From positions 221,758-285,757 of the forward strand of contig NZ_ATAO01000217.1 in assembly GCF_000455825.1 (NCBI RefSeq): a stretch of DNA of 64,000 nt. Direction: 5' to 3'. Positions 1 to 8,658 of this stretch are shown here, piece by piece (the first letter of the stretch is position 1; the number at the start of each line of letters is the position of its first letter). Origin of the DNA: Microbacterium maritypicum MF109. Its GTDB lineage: Bacteria > Actinomycetota > Actinomycetes > Actinomycetales > Microbacteriaceae. The translations under genes were made by a program, and so were the position numbers. A model generated the notes under the pieces. That model saw only the letters and a program-made list of their open reading frames with translations. It was not told the DNA's origin and searched no databases.

Positions 1-65
1 GCGGTGATCCCGCGGGACGCTCTCGCCCTCGTCGACCTCGCCGTCACGCGCTTGTCGACGCCGCC

Positions 66-1154
66 TCAGACCCCGGCGCGCACCGACTCCAGCGACGGGT
101 AGTCGCTGTATCCCTCGGCGGTCCGGCCGTAGAACAGTTCGGGACGCGGGTCGTTCAGCTCGGCTCCCTGGATCCAGCGCTCGACCAGGTCGGGATTCGC
201 GATCACGGGACGGCCGGCGGCGACGGCGTCCGCCCGCCCGTCGGCGACGAGCGACTCGGCCTCATCCTTGGTCGTCTCCGCCGCGAAGCCGGTGTTGACG
301 ATCAGGGGCGCACCCGCCGTGCGACGGATGTGCTGCACGAGCTCTCCGGCGGGGTCGGCGTTGAGCACGTCGATGAACGCGAGGCCGAGCGGCGCGAGAC
401 CCTCGGCGAGGGCCGTGTACGTCGCGCGGACATCCGCATCGTCCTCCTCCAGCACACCCTGGATGTTGTGCTGCGGCGACAGGCGGATGCCGGTGCGGTC
501 GGCTCCGACCGCGGCGGCGACGGCCGCGGTGACCTCGATCGCGAAGCGCGCGCGGTTCTCGGGCGATCCGCCGTACGAGTCCTCGCGGACGTTCGACACC
601 GGCGAGAGGAACTCGTGCACGAGATACCCGTTCGCGCCGTGCACCTCGACGCCGTCGAAGCCGGCGGCGATCGCGTTGCGGGCGGCCTGCGCGAACTGCT
701 CGACGACCTCGGGGATCTCGTCGAGGGTGAGCGCATGAGCCACCGGCAGATCGGCCTTGCCCTCGGGCGTGCGCGTCTGTCCGGGTGCGGCGAGCGCACT
801 CGGACCGACGACCCGCACCTCGCCTGAGATGGCGGGGTGCCCCACACGGCCGCCGTGCATGAGCTGCATGACGATCGTTCCCCCCGCGTCATGGACGGCT
901 GCGGTGATCGGCTTCCACCCCTCGATCTGCCCGGGCGTCACGATGCCCGGCTGCCCGGGGTACGACTTGCCTTCGGCGACCGGCCATGTGCCCTCGGAGA
1001 TGATGAGCCCCTGCCCCGCACGCTGCCGGTAGTACTCCTCCATCGTCGCGGTCGGGACACCGTCGTCATCCGCACGGGTGCGGGTGAGCGGCGCCATGAC
1101 GACGCGGTTGGACAGCTGCAGGGCGCCGAAGACGGCGGGCTCGTAGAGATTCAC
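66..1154 (-). CDS. Old-yellow-enzyme family alkene reductase
   Basis: A 362-residue FMN-dependent ene-reductase of the NemA/OYE family, predicted to reduce activated C=C bonds (enones, N-ethylmaleimide-like electrophiles) with NAD(P)H in the cytosol. Family landmarks visible are MAPLTRTRA near residue 21, LMHGGRVGHP near residue 98 and HGANGYLVHEFLSPVSN near residue 173, which carries the His/Asn pair that binds substrate. The length is normal. The start is GTG without a clear Shine-Dalgarno sequence. It lies 78 bases downstream of a MarR gene on the same strand, and ene-reductases are often controlled by neighbouring electrophile-sensing MarR or TetR proteins. The physiological substrate is not evident from sequence. 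Confidence 0.9.
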   Translation of the reverse strand: MNLYEPAVFGALQLSNRVVMAPLTRTRADDDGVPTATMEEYYRQRAGQGLIISEGTWPVAEGKSYPGQPGIVTPGQIEGWKPITAAVHDAGGTIVMQLMHGGRVGHPAISGEVRVVGPSALAAPGQTRTPEGKADLPVAHALTLDEIPEVVEQFAQAARNAIAAGFDGVEVHGANGYLVHEFLSPVSNVREDSYGGSPENRARFAIEVTAAVAAAVGADRTGIRLSPQHNIQGVLEEDDADVRATYTALAEGLAPLGLAFIDVLNADPAGELVQHIRRTAGAPLIVNTGFAAETTKDEAESLVADGRADAVAAGRPVIANPDLVERWIQGAELNDPRPELFYGRTAEGYSDYPSLESVRAGV

Positions 1155-1232
1155 AGTGGGAGGTAAGGCGCGAGGGGATCAGCGTATTCCCGGTCGGCGT
1201 TTCGCTCCGCCGGACGAGGTCGGTCGTCTCCC

Positions 1233-1763
1233 TCAGCCGCCGAGGCCGGCGAGCAGATCGGCGAAGTGGTCGAGATCGGCCGCGGTCCAGTTGCGCAGCC
1301 GCTCGCCGATGCGCCCCTCATAGCGCGAACGGGCGAGCGCCACCCGCTCCTGCGCCAGGTCGGTCGCCACGAGCACACGGGCCCTGCGGTCTTCCGGGTC
1401 CGGCACGCTCTCCACGAGTCCGAGCTGTTCGAGCTGTCGCACCTGGCGGCTCACCGCCGACTTGTCGGTCTGCAGCCGTTCGATGATCGCTCCGGCCGAA
1501 GTCGCCTTTCCCGTCGCTATGGAGGTCAGCACCTGATAGCCGAGGGGCTGCAGATCGGGATGCACGGTCGCTGCGGCCTCACGCCAGCCGATGCGGATCC
1601 GCGCGAAGAGTCGACCCAGTTCCTGCTCGACCCTGGTGACGGCCTGGTCGAGGTCGGCGTCGCCCAGCAGGTCGGTCGCGGCAGCGGATGCACGGGTCTC
1701 GCCAGGGGCCCCCGCGGCATCATCGGCGGCATCATCGGCAGGGGCGTCGGAGGAGGCGCTCAT
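1233..1763 (-). CDS. MarR family transcriptional regulator (paralogue 1)
   Basis: A 176-residue winged-helix protein of the MarR family. After a disordered Ala/Asp-rich leader of about 30 residues it shows the dimerisation helix, then the DNA-reading segment with DKSAVSRQVRQLEQLGLV near residues 110-130 and the wing motif DPEDRRARVL. It is a close paralogue of the next MarR protein upstream (shared core DKS-SRQVR-LE-LGL-ES), so the two probably arose by tandem duplication. Its gene precedes the ene-reductase, which is the most likely target. An internal start further in is possible because the N-terminus is low-complexity. No cysteine-based sensor is obvious; the ligand is unknown. Confidence 0.88.
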   Translation of the reverse strand: MSASSDAPADDAADDAAGAPGETRASAAATDLLGDADLDQAVTRVEQELGRLFARIRIGWREAAATVHPDLQPLGYQVLTSIATGKATSAGAIIERLQTDKSAVSRQVRQLEQLGLVESVPDPEDRRARVLVATDLAQERVALARSRYEGRIGERLRNWTAADLDHFADLLAGLGG

Positions 1764-1780
1764 GCTCGCCAGTGTACGGC

Positions 1781-1814
1781 GAAGCCCCGCCGTCGATCGT
1801 GACGGCGGGGCTTC
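1781..1814 (-). terminator. Hairpin terminator after the MFS-MarR operon
   Basis: A perfect 14-bp stem (GAAGCCCCGCCGTC with its complement) and a 6-base loop lies four bases beyond the MarR stop at 1818. It has no T-run, as is common for actinobacterial terminators. Because the next MarR gene starts at 1763, only about 17 bases remain for its promoter. Either termination is partial and the genes are read through, or the promoter overlaps this hairpin. Confidence 0.7.
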
Positions 1815-1817
1815 GGG

Positions 1818-2270
1818 TCAGACCTCGGCCAGCAGCCGGAAGGCCTTGGACGCCGCCCGGATCTCTTCGGGAGTCAGCTCATCGATCACGGCCTGGAGAC
1901 GGGTGCCGTAGTCGCGGCGGACCGCGGCGAGCGCATCACAGGCCGTGGCGGTCACGCTCAGCACCCGCAGCCGACCGTCGCGCTCGTCGGGGCGGGACTC
2001 GAGGAGACCGAGCTCTTCCAGCATCCGCACCTGACGGCTGATGACCGACTTGTCCATCTCGAACCGCTCGGCGATCTCGTGCGCGTTGGCCGTTCCCGCC
2101 CTGTCGATGAAGGTCAGCAGTTTGTAGCCGGCCACCTGCAGCTCCGGGTGGACCCGGGCTGCGGATTCCTTCCACAGCGACCGGGTCCTCGCGAAGATGA
2201 GGTTCAGATGCGCCTGGAGGTCACCGAGCGCACTGTCGACATCCGACGCCGCGACCCCTGCCGAGGCCAT
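1818..2270 (-). CDS. MarR family transcriptional regulator (paralogue 2), probable repressor of the adjacent exporter
   Basis: A 150-residue MarR protein. The ATG at 2270 is preferred because the exporter stop codon ends at 2275, leaving a short gap, with GAGG a few bases upstream; longer frames would overlap the exporter. The core carries ARVHPELQVAGYKLL, the recognition segment MDKSVISRQVRMLEELGLLESRP and the wing DERDGRLRVLS. Being the second gene of an exporter-MarR operon suggests it autoregulates the operon through the large palindrome in front of the exporter. No conserved redox cysteine is seen; the inducer is probably a small aromatic or drug-like compound, as is usual for the family (inference). 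Confidence 0.88.
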   Translation of the reverse strand: MASAGVAASDVDSALGDLQAHLNLIFARTRSLWKESAARVHPELQVAGYKLLTFIDRAGTANAHEIAERFEMDKSVISRQVRMLEELGLLESRPDERDGRLRVLSVTATACDALAAVRRDYGTRLQAVIDELTPEEIRAASKAFRLLAEV

Positions 2271-2274
2271 GACC

Positions 2275-4017
2275 TCAGCGCTCCCCGTCCCGGTCTTCGC
2301 GGGCAACGTCATCACGGGCACGATCGTCGCGCTCGAGAACGCGGACCGCACCGGTCGCGGGGGCGCTGCCGGCACCCTCGATCCGGATGGTTCCGGTGGA
2401 GAGCGAGGCTCCGACCTCGGCCTCGGAGACCTCGATCACCGATTCCTCAGCCTGCTCGAGCATCTGCTCGGCGGCGTTCTTGGTCGACAGCGGCTTGTTC
2501 TTGATGAACGCGATCGCGATGATCGCGATCACCGCGAGCGGGATGGCGATGATGAAGGAATCGGCGATGCCGTGACCGTAAGCTCCTTCGACGATCGTGC
2601 GGATCGTGTCGGGCAGCTGACCGACCTTGGGGACGTCACCCGAGGCGAGGTGCTTGAGCGCGTCGATCTCGGCGGGTGTCGACGGGACGAAGCCGTCGAG
2701 CGCATCGGTGATGTAGTTCGCGACGCTGGTGGACAGCAGCGAGCCCATCACGGTGACGCCGATGGTGCCGGCGATCGTGCGGAAGAAGTTCACGTTCGAC
2801 GAGGCGGCGCCCAGCTGCTGCGGAGCAGTGTCGTTCTGCACGATCAGCGTGAGGTTCTGCATGACCATGCCGAGGCCGGCGCCGAGCACGAACATGTAGA
2901 CGGCGACGAGCGGGAACGGGGTGTCGTAGCGGAGCGTGGCCATCAGGCTGACGCCGACGGTCGCGAGGACCGACCCGGTCAGCATCCAGCCCTTCCACTT
3001 GCCGAAGCGGCTCACGAGCTGGCCGATGATGATCGACGCCCCCATCTGGCCGATGATCATCGGGATGGTCATGAGGCCGGACTCGGTGGGCGTGGCGCCA
3101 CGGGCGAGCTGGAAGTACTGCGCGAGGAACACCGACGTCGCGAACATCGAGACGCCGATCGCGATCGAGGCGATGACCGACAGGGTGAAGGTGCGGTTGC
3201 GGAACAGCGACATCGGGACGATCGGTTCCTTGACGAAGAACTCGACCGTGATGAACGCGGCGATCGCGACCGCGGCGGTGACGATCAGCATGATGCTCGT
3301 CGAGGAGTCCCAGTCGAACTGGTTGCCGCCCATCGAGACCCAGATCAGGAGGGTCGAGACGCCGACCGCGAGGAGCACGATGCCGAAGTAGTCGATCGAG
3401 ACCTTGGTGTCGCGCTGGGGCTTCGGCAGGTGCAGGGTGAACTGCAGGAGCACCAGGGCGAGGATCGCGAACGGCACGCCGACGAAGAAGTTGGAGCGCC
3501 AGCCCCACACGTCGGTGAGGAGTCCGCCGAGCAGCGGGCCGCCGATGGTGCCGAGGGCCATGATGCCGCCGACGACGCCCATGTACTTGCCGCGCTCACG
3601 CGGGGAGATGATGAGGGCCACGGCGATCATGACGAGCGACATCAGGCCGCCGACGCCGATGCCCTGGATGACGCGGACCGCGATGAGCATGTTCGTGTCG
3701 GTCGAGAAGCCGGCGATCACGGTGCCGACCGTGAAGAGGATGAGGGAGATCTGGACGAGCACCTTGCGGTCGACGAGGTCGGCGAGCTTGCCCCAGATCG
3801 GGGTCGAGACGGCGGTGGCCAGAAGGCTCGCGGTGATGACCCAGGTGTACTGGGACTGCGTGCCGCCGAGGTCGGCGATGATGACCGGCATCGAGGTCGA
3901 CACCACGGTGCCCGAGAGCACGGCGACGAACATGCCGACGACGAGTCCGGAGATCGCGGTGAAGACCTCGCGAGCCGACCGGGTCGTCTCGGGGGGTGCG
4001 GATGGGGTGTGTGTCAC
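2275..4017 (-). CDS. MFS multidrug exporter, DHA2 (EmrB/QacA-like) type
   Basis: A proton-driven drug efflux protein of about 580 residues with 14 predicted membrane segments. Motif A appears as GKLADLVDRKVLV after the second segment, and the fifth segment carries the exporter motif C (GGIMALGTIGGPLLGG). The C-terminal 70 residues form a charged cytoplasmic tail. I chose the GTG at 4017 because AGGAG lies nine bases upstream; the longer ATG at 4059 would put its ribosome site inside the palindrome. It is co-transcribed with the MarR gene that follows by five bases, a standard arrangement for inducible efflux. Substrates cannot be deduced. Confidence 0.9.
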   Translation of the reverse strand: MTHTPSAPPETTRSAREVFTAISGLVVGMFVAVLSGTVVSTSMPVIIADLGGTQSQYTWVITASLLATAVSTPIWGKLADLVDRKVLVQISLILFTVGTVIAGFSTDTNMLIAVRVIQGIGVGGLMSLVMIAVALIISPRERGKYMGVVGGIMALGTIGGPLLGGLLTDVWGWRSNFFVGVPFAILALVLLQFTLHLPKPQRDTKVSIDYFGIVLLAVGVSTLLIWVSMGGNQFDWDSSTSIMLIVTAAVAIAAFITVEFFVKEPIVPMSLFRNRTFTLSVIASIAIGVSMFATSVFLAQYFQLARGATPTESGLMTIPMIIGQMGASIIIGQLVSRFGKWKGWMLTGSVLATVGVSLMATLRYDTPFPLVAVYMFVLGAGLGMVMQNLTLIVQNDTAPQQLGAASSNVNFFRTIAGTIGVTVMGSLLSTSVANYITDALDGFVPSTPAEIDALKHLASGDVPKVGQLPDTIRTIVEGAYGHGIADSFIIAIPLAVIAIIAIAFIKNKPLSTKNAAEQMLEQAEESVIEVSEAEVGASLSTGTIRIEGAGSAPATGAVRVLERDDRARDDVAREDRDGER

Positions 4018-4056
4018 GGGGTAACGCTCCTGCGTAGAAAGTTGATCGAGGTCAAC

Positions 4057-4096
4057 CATACGCCTTTAGTTGCTAAAGCGCAACTAAAGGCGTATG
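4057..4096. promoter_or_regulatory. 40-bp palindromic operator between exporter and divergent hydrolase
   Basis: Perfect 17-bp arms (CATACGCCTTTAGTTGC and its complement at 4080-4096) flank a 6-bp spacer. The left arm plus spacer also contains a shorter palindrome, CTTTAG-TTG-CTAAAG, so two MarR dimers could bind in overlapping registers. It lies 40-80 bases upstream of the exporter GTG and about 50 bases upstream of the divergent hydrolase, so it may control both. MarR control is inferred from position. Confidence 0.75.
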
Positions 4097-4145
4097 TGCT
4101 CGCGTCGCGCTTCTGCTCGGCGGAACCGAGGGGTACCGTGTCAGC

Positions 4146-5036
4146 GTGTCGACTGATTCCAGGAGCGGACGGGCGCCCGGCGCCCCGGCCTCTCTCGACG
4201 CGGCCATCGGGGACGTCGACTGGACCGTGCCTCCCGCCGGATCGACGAGATCGTGGTTCCGTGCCCCCAGCGGCGAGTTGTCCGTGATCTCGCTGGGCGC
4301 ACCCGAGCGTCCGCGCGTGGTCCTGGTGCCAGGGGCCACCGGCTCCAAGGAGGACTTCGCCCTGATGCTGCCGCTGCTGGCCGAGGCGGGGTACTTCGTG
4401 CAGTCGTTCGACCTCGCCGGGCAGTACGAGTCGCACGCGGCCGGCACGGACTCCGCCTACACGTACGAGCTGTTCATCGCCGACCTGGTCGCATTCCTCG
4501 ACGCGGGCGCGCCGGCGCATCTGCTCGGGTACTCGTTCGCCGGCACCGTCGCACAGCTGGTCGCCGTCCGTCGCCCCGACCTCGTGCTCTCCCTCACGCT
4601 CCTGACCACTCCTCCCGGTTCCGGCAACGTGTTCGCGAGCATGAAGTGGCTGGGACCCCTCGCCCCGATCGCGAGTCCTCGTCGCGGCGCCGGCCTCATG
4701 ATCTGGGGGATCGTGACGAACAAGAACCGGGTGCCCCCACGGCGGCTCGAGTTCGTCCGCTCGCGGTTCGCGCTCACGAGCAGACGCAGCGTCGATGAGA
4801 TCGTCGGCCTGATGATGGCCGCTCCCGATCTGCGCAGCCGCGTGCGGGGATTGCCGATGCCCAAGCTCGTCGTCGCGGGATCGCACGACCTGTGGCCGCT
4901 CGCCGCCCACGAACGGTATGCACGCGAGATCGGCGCGGAGTTCCGGGCGTACCCGACGGGACACAGCCCGAGCGAGACCACACCGCACCAGCTGACCGCC
5001 GACCTGCTCGATCTCTACGCGCGGGCTCGCGACTGA
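4146..5036 (+). CDS. Alpha/beta-hydrolase fold protein
   Basis: A 296-residue hydrolase with the usual fold: strand plus oxyanion region VVLVPGATGSKEDF (around residue 58), nucleophile elbow GYSFAG (around 122), acid AGSHDLW (around 243) and catalytic His in TGHSPSE (around 278). It starts with GTG. No secretion signal is present, so it is cytosolic. It is transcribed divergently from the drug exporter, sharing the palindromic promoter region, which suggests co-induction by the same MarR ligand and perhaps breakdown of that ligand (inference). Substrate class (ester, lactone or other) cannot be told from sequence. Confidence 0.85.
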   Translation: MSTDSRSGRAPGAPASLDAAIGDVDWTVPPAGSTRSWFRAPSGELSVISLGAPERPRVVLVPGATGSKEDFALMLPLLAEAGYFVQSFDLAGQYESHAAGTDSAYTYELFIADLVAFLDAGAPAHLLGYSFAGTVAQLVAVRRPDLVLSLTLLTTPPGSGNVFASMKWLGPLAPIASPRRGAGLMIWGIVTNKNRVPPRRLEFVRSRFALTSRRSVDEIVGLMMAAPDLRSRVRGLPMPKLVVAGSHDLWPLAAHERYAREIGAEFRAYPTGHSPSETTPHQLTADLLDLYARARD

Positions 5037-5049
5037 CCCGCTTCCGGCG

Positions 5050-5811
5050 TCACCGACCGGCTGCGGACCTATCGGCCTCGCGCCGAGCCCGGCGCCGCTG
5101 ATGCAGAGGCTCCGGCGACAGATGCAACCGCACCGTGGGCAGCACGTAGCTCAACCGCCGTCGCAGAGACGCCCAGTCCTGGAACGGTCGCGCCGACACC
5201 GCGACCACGAGGCCCCGATCGCGCAGCACGGTCATCCCCGGGCGGATGTGGAACGACAGGTCGAAGTCGTCGTGGATGTTCGTCTGCTCTCGGTGCACCT
5301 CGGCGCTCAGCATCCGCCAGACGGTGGCGCGCATGGCCATGTTCGATCCATAGAGGGGTGCGTGCCCGAGGACCGGAGCCATCGAGGCGTACATGCCGCC
5401 GATGTACAGATGCGTCCCCATCCAATGCACCAGAGGTGTCGAACCGTAGAAGCGCGGTTCGCCGGTGACGAAGTCGACGTCGGGGCGGTCGCGGAAGGTG
5501 CGCTCGATCCGCTCCACCCAATCCGGCCCCGGGCGGGAATCGGCGTCGAGCCGGGCGATGATGTCGCTCGTCGCTGCGTCGTAACCGGCCGCCGATGCGC
5601 GCGGGATGCCCGGGACCGGCTCGGTGACGACCCGTGCCCCGAACCCCTCGGCGACGGCGGCCGTGTCGTCGCTGCTGCCGTTGTCGACGATGACGATCTC
5701 ATCGGCGATCCGGGTCTGATGCTCGAGTGCCCGCAGACACACCTCCAGCAGGCGGGCGTCGTTCCGTACCGGGATCACCACGGACACGGAACGAGAGAAG
5801 GCGGTCGTCAT
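5050..5811 (-). CDS. Family 2 glycosyltransferase
   Basis: A 253-residue GT-A fold transferase. The N-terminus SVVIPVRNDARLLEVCLRAL, the nucleotide-sugar contact IVDNGSSDDT and the metal-binding ARLDADSRPGPDW (DAD in place of DXD) are typical of GT2. A later HDDFDLSFHI carries the likely catalytic acid. No membrane segment is predicted, so it would work at the cytoplasmic face. The ATG at 5811 follows a G-rich ribosome site. It stands alone, converging with the hydrolase gene and separated from oleate hydratase by a terminator, so the glycan it builds is unknown. Confidence 0.85.
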   Translation of the reverse strand: MTTAFSRSVSVVIPVRNDARLLEVCLRALEHQTRIADEIVIVDNGSSDDTAAVAEGFGARVVTEPVPGIPRASAAGYDAATSDIIARLDADSRPGPDWVERIERTFRDRPDVDFVTGEPRFYGSTPLVHWMGTHLYIGGMYASMAPVLGHAPLYGSNMAMRATVWRMLSAEVHREQTNIHDDFDLSFHIRPGMTVLRDRGLVVAVSARPFQDWASLRRRLSYVLPTVRLHLSPEPLHQRRRARREADRSAAGR

Positions 5812-5895
5812 CGTCCCCCCATTGTGCGCGTAGCCGACCGTTTCGGCCGTGTGCCCCGCCCTCACCCGAAACTGCGTCGTGCAGAAGATACTCCG

Positions 5896-5932
5896 CGGCG
5901 GGGAAGTGAGGTCGCGTCCCACTCCCCCGCCG
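5896..5932 (-). terminator. Hairpin terminator downstream of ohyA
   Basis: Thirteen-base arms (CGGCGGGGAAGTG and CACTCCCCCGCCG) pair with one mismatch around an 11-base loop, five bases past the ohyA stop codon. There is no T-run. Position and stability support a rho-independent-like terminator for ohyA. Confidence 0.6.
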
Positions 5933-5936
5933 CCGG

Positions 5937-7745
5937 TCACTCGATGGCGTCGTCCGCTCGCTCGCGCCTGGTCGTGCTTCCGTGCGCCGGGATCAGACCG
6001 AAGTCGGTGAGGAGCTCGCCCATCTGGGTGTTGTCGAGCTTGTCGAGAAGCTTGCCCTTCACGAAGTTCGGCCCGGGGATGTGCACGGCCTCGCCGTCGC
6101 GCAACCGCGCGGTCGCCTTCAGCAGGTAGCGGATGTCGTAGGTGGAGTTGAACACCTCCGGCACGCCGCGCTCGATGTCGAGCAGCTGATAGGTCGCCTC
6201 CATCGCGGTGCGCACCGAATACTCGGTCGTGAAGATGGTGTCGCGGGTGGTCTCGGCGAACTGACCGAGGAAGGCGAAGTTCACGCTGCCCTCCGGCACC
6301 ACCTGTGGACGGTCGCCGGCCTTGCGCGGCAGGAAGAACGACGTGACGTACGGCATCATCACCGGCACCGTCTTCGCGGCGGATGCGGCGAGCTCGGGAA
6401 TGTCCGCGACGGGAACGCCGAGGTGATACAGCCACTCCTGCGCGATCTCCTCGCCCGTGCAGTCCTGCATCGGCTTCTTGATGAAGTCGCCCGGCGTCTC
6501 GACGAACAGCCCGTACACCCACACCACGATCTCGTTGGGCTTCTGCGCCTTGAAATGCGGCTGCCGGTTCACAGTCCAACTCATCAGCCACGACGAGTCC
6601 TTCGCCGTGACGATGCCACCGGTGACGACCTTCCCCGAGAAGGGGTCGCGCTGCGCGATCTTCTCGATGTACGCGGGGATGCGCTCGTCGATCGTGGTGA
6701 CCGTCGCCGACTCCCACTTCGTCTTGTCGATGTCGTTGCAGAACACCTCGGGACGCCCGAACTCCGGCGACTTCGCTGCGACCTTCTTCCAGAAGTCCCA
6801 CGCGGGGGCCGGCCCGTCGAGGAGCCGGGGCGCCGTGTGTTGGTCGCCGTTGTCGGAGTTCTCCGTCAGCGACCCGATCGTCATGAGGCACAGATCGTCC
6901 GGTCCGAGGTCGACGCCTCCCGGCTCACCGTCGGCGATCCAGTCGATGCGCGTCGCCTGCTTGCGCCCGTCCGTGATGTCGAAGTGCACGTCGGTGACGG
7001 TGTGGTGGAAGCGGAACCGCACCCCGTGGTCGTCGAGGTACTTCCGCATCGGCAGCACGAGCGATTCGTACTGGTTGTACTTCGTGAACTTGAGCGCCGA
7101 CAAGTCAGGGAGACCGCCGATGTGGTGCATGAAACGGTGGAGGTACAGCTTCATCTCCAGGGCGGAGTGCCACTCCTCGAAGGCGAACATCGTGCGCCAA
7201 TAGAGCCAGAAGTTGCTCGCGAGGAACTCCTCGCCGAACACCTCATCGATGCGCTTGCCCTCCATCTGCTCCCGCGTGGCGAGGATCACATCGATGATGT
7301 CCTTCTGCGCCTTGTCGGAGAGCGTGAACAGCTTGTTGGTGTGGGCGTCCTGCCCCTGCTTCTCCGTCACCCGGCACAGGGACGAGTTCGGGTCGTCCTT
7401 GTTCAGCCAGTAGAACTCGTCGAGCACGCTGGCGCCGTCGATCTCGAGCGACGGCACCGAGCGGAACAGATCCCACAGACACTCCATGTGGTCCTCGAGC
7501 TCGCGCCCGCCGCGGATCACGAATCCCTTCTCCGGATACTTGATGCCGTCGAGCGCTCCACCGGGAAGACCCAGCTCCTCGAGGATCGTGATCCGCTCGC
7601 CGGCGATCTGGCCATCGCGGATCATGAAGATCGCCGCCGCCATCGCGGCGAGGCCGCCCCCGACCAGCCACACGGTCTTGTTGTCCGCCCCTTCGGGTTT
7701 GCGGGGCCGCGCGAAGGCCTCGTAGTTTCCGTTGCTCCGATACAT
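5937..7745 (-). CDS. ohyA: Oleate hydratase (myosin-cross-reactive antigen family)
   Basis: A 602-residue FAD-dependent enzyme that adds water to the cis-9 double bond of oleic and related acids, giving 10-hydroxy fatty acids and detoxifying free unsaturated fatty acids. It starts MYRSNGNYEAFARP, followed by the FAD-binding glycine motif VWLVGGGLAAMAAA (residues 25-38), and retains family blocks such as GGRELEDHMECLWDL, EEWHSALEMKLYLHRFMHH and FLGQFAETTRDTIFTTEYSVRTAMEA. The ATG at 7745 has a GGAAGG ribosome site, so upstream frame extension is rejected. The length matches the family. It is monocistronic between a terminator and a divergent methyltransferase. Confidence 0.95.
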   Translation of the reverse strand: MYRSNGNYEAFARPRKPEGADNKTVWLVGGGLAAMAAAIFMIRDGQIAGERITILEELGLPGGALDGIKYPEKGFVIRGGRELEDHMECLWDLFRSVPSLEIDGASVLDEFYWLNKDDPNSSLCRVTEKQGQDAHTNKLFTLSDKAQKDIIDVILATREQMEGKRIDEVFGEEFLASNFWLYWRTMFAFEEWHSALEMKLYLHRFMHHIGGLPDLSALKFTKYNQYESLVLPMRKYLDDHGVRFRFHHTVTDVHFDITDGRKQATRIDWIADGEPGGVDLGPDDLCLMTIGSLTENSDNGDQHTAPRLLDGPAPAWDFWKKVAAKSPEFGRPEVFCNDIDKTKWESATVTTIDERIPAYIEKIAQRDPFSGKVVTGGIVTAKDSSWLMSWTVNRQPHFKAQKPNEIVVWVYGLFVETPGDFIKKPMQDCTGEEIAQEWLYHLGVPVADIPELAASAAKTVPVMMPYVTSFFLPRKAGDRPQVVPEGSVNFAFLGQFAETTRDTIFTTEYSVRTAMEATYQLLDIERGVPEVFNSTYDIRYLLKATARLRDGEAVHIPGPNFVKGKLLDKLDNTQMGELLTDFGLIPAHGSTTRRERADDAIE

Positions 7746-7863
7746 GTCGATCTTCCTTCCCGCCCATCGGTCGATTCGCGTCCAGTAGACCGCAGGAGCG
7801 CGAGGAACGGAAGGCGGGCCGGGGCATCTCACCCGTAGTAGACCGGGCTGGGAGAATCGACCC

Positions 7864-8619
7864 ATGACGGATTCCTTCGAGGCGCTGATCGAGGCCGGCG
7901 ACACCGCTGACGTCACCGGGTGGGACTTCGCCTGGCTGGATGGCCGAGCGACCGAGGAGAGGCCACCCTGGGGCTATGCCCGCTTGCTGTCCGACCGTCT
8001 CGGCACCGCTTCGGCGTCGCTCGACATCCAGACCGGGGGCGGTGAGGTGCTCGCCGAAGCGGCGTCTTTCCCGCCAACGGCCGTGGCGACCGAGTCGTGG
8101 CCGCCGAACGTGCGTCGCGCGACGCAGCTGCTGCACCCTCGGGGAGTGGTGGTCGTCGCCGACCCCGACGAGCCTCCACTGCCCTTCGCCGACGAGGCCT
8201 TCGACCTGGTGACCAGCAGACACCCCGCGACGATCTGGTGGTCGGAGATCGCACGGGTGCTGGCGCACGACGGCACCTATTTCGCGCAGCACGTGGGGCC
8301 GGCGAGCGCGTTCGAGCTGATCGAGTTCTTCCTGGGCCCGCAGCCTCAGGCACGCCGCGGACGCCACCAGGATGATGAGGTCGCCGCCGCGGAGGCTGCC
8401 GGGCTCGAGATCGTCGACCTGCGCACCGCGCGCCTGCGCATCGAGATCCACGACGTCGCCGCCGCTGTCTATCTCCTGCGCAAGGTGATCTGGTGGGTGC
8501 CGGGATTCACCGTGGAGAACAGCCGCGACCGACTGCGCGACCTCCACGACCTGATCCAGCAGGACGGGCCGTTCATCGCGCACTCGACCCGTCACCTCAT
8601 CGAAGCGCGCCGCCCCTAG
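7864..8619 (+). CDS. Class I SAM-dependent methyltransferase
   Basis: A 251-residue cytosolic protein of the type-11 methyltransferase kind. The SAM-binding region appears as ASLDIQTGGGEVLAEAA (around residues 52-68), followed by VVVVADPDEPPLPFADEAFDLVTSRHP, where the PFADEAFDLV motif IV is recognisable. GGGAG lies nine bases before the ATG. It is divergent from ohyA across a 118-bp gap holding two copies of AGTAGACCG (7784 and 7837). The substrate is unknown. A link to fatty-acid modification is only suggested by adjacency. Confidence 0.75.
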   Translation: MTDSFEALIEAGDTADVTGWDFAWLDGRATEERPPWGYARLLSDRLGTASASLDIQTGGGEVLAEAASFPPTAVATESWPPNVRRATQLLHPRGVVVVADPDEPPLPFADEAFDLVTSRHPATIWWSEIARVLAHDGTYFAQHVGPASAFELIEFFLGPQPQARRGRHQDDEVAAAEAAGLEIVDLRTARLRIEIHDVAAAVYLLRKVIWWVPGFTVENSRDRLRDLHDLIQQDGPFIAHSTRHLIEARRP

Positions 8620-8658
8620 CGAGCGCGCCGTCGCCGTCGCCGTCGACGTCGAAGGGAG

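Noticed and set aside
1..102. C-terminal end of a plus-strand gene entering the window
   Set aside because: One frame stays open to a TAG at 100-102, but it overlaps the ene-reductase end and is too short to judge by composition.
2197..4287. Long plus-strand open frame opposite the MFS exporter
   Set aside because: The product is almost entirely Asp/Glu/Arg/His/Gly, characteristic of the complement of a membrane-protein gene.
5812..6891. N-terminal extension of the glycosyltransferase
   Set aside because: The open frame continues upstream through ohyA but is Arg/His-rich and antisense in character; ATG 5811 with a G-rich ribosome site is the real start.
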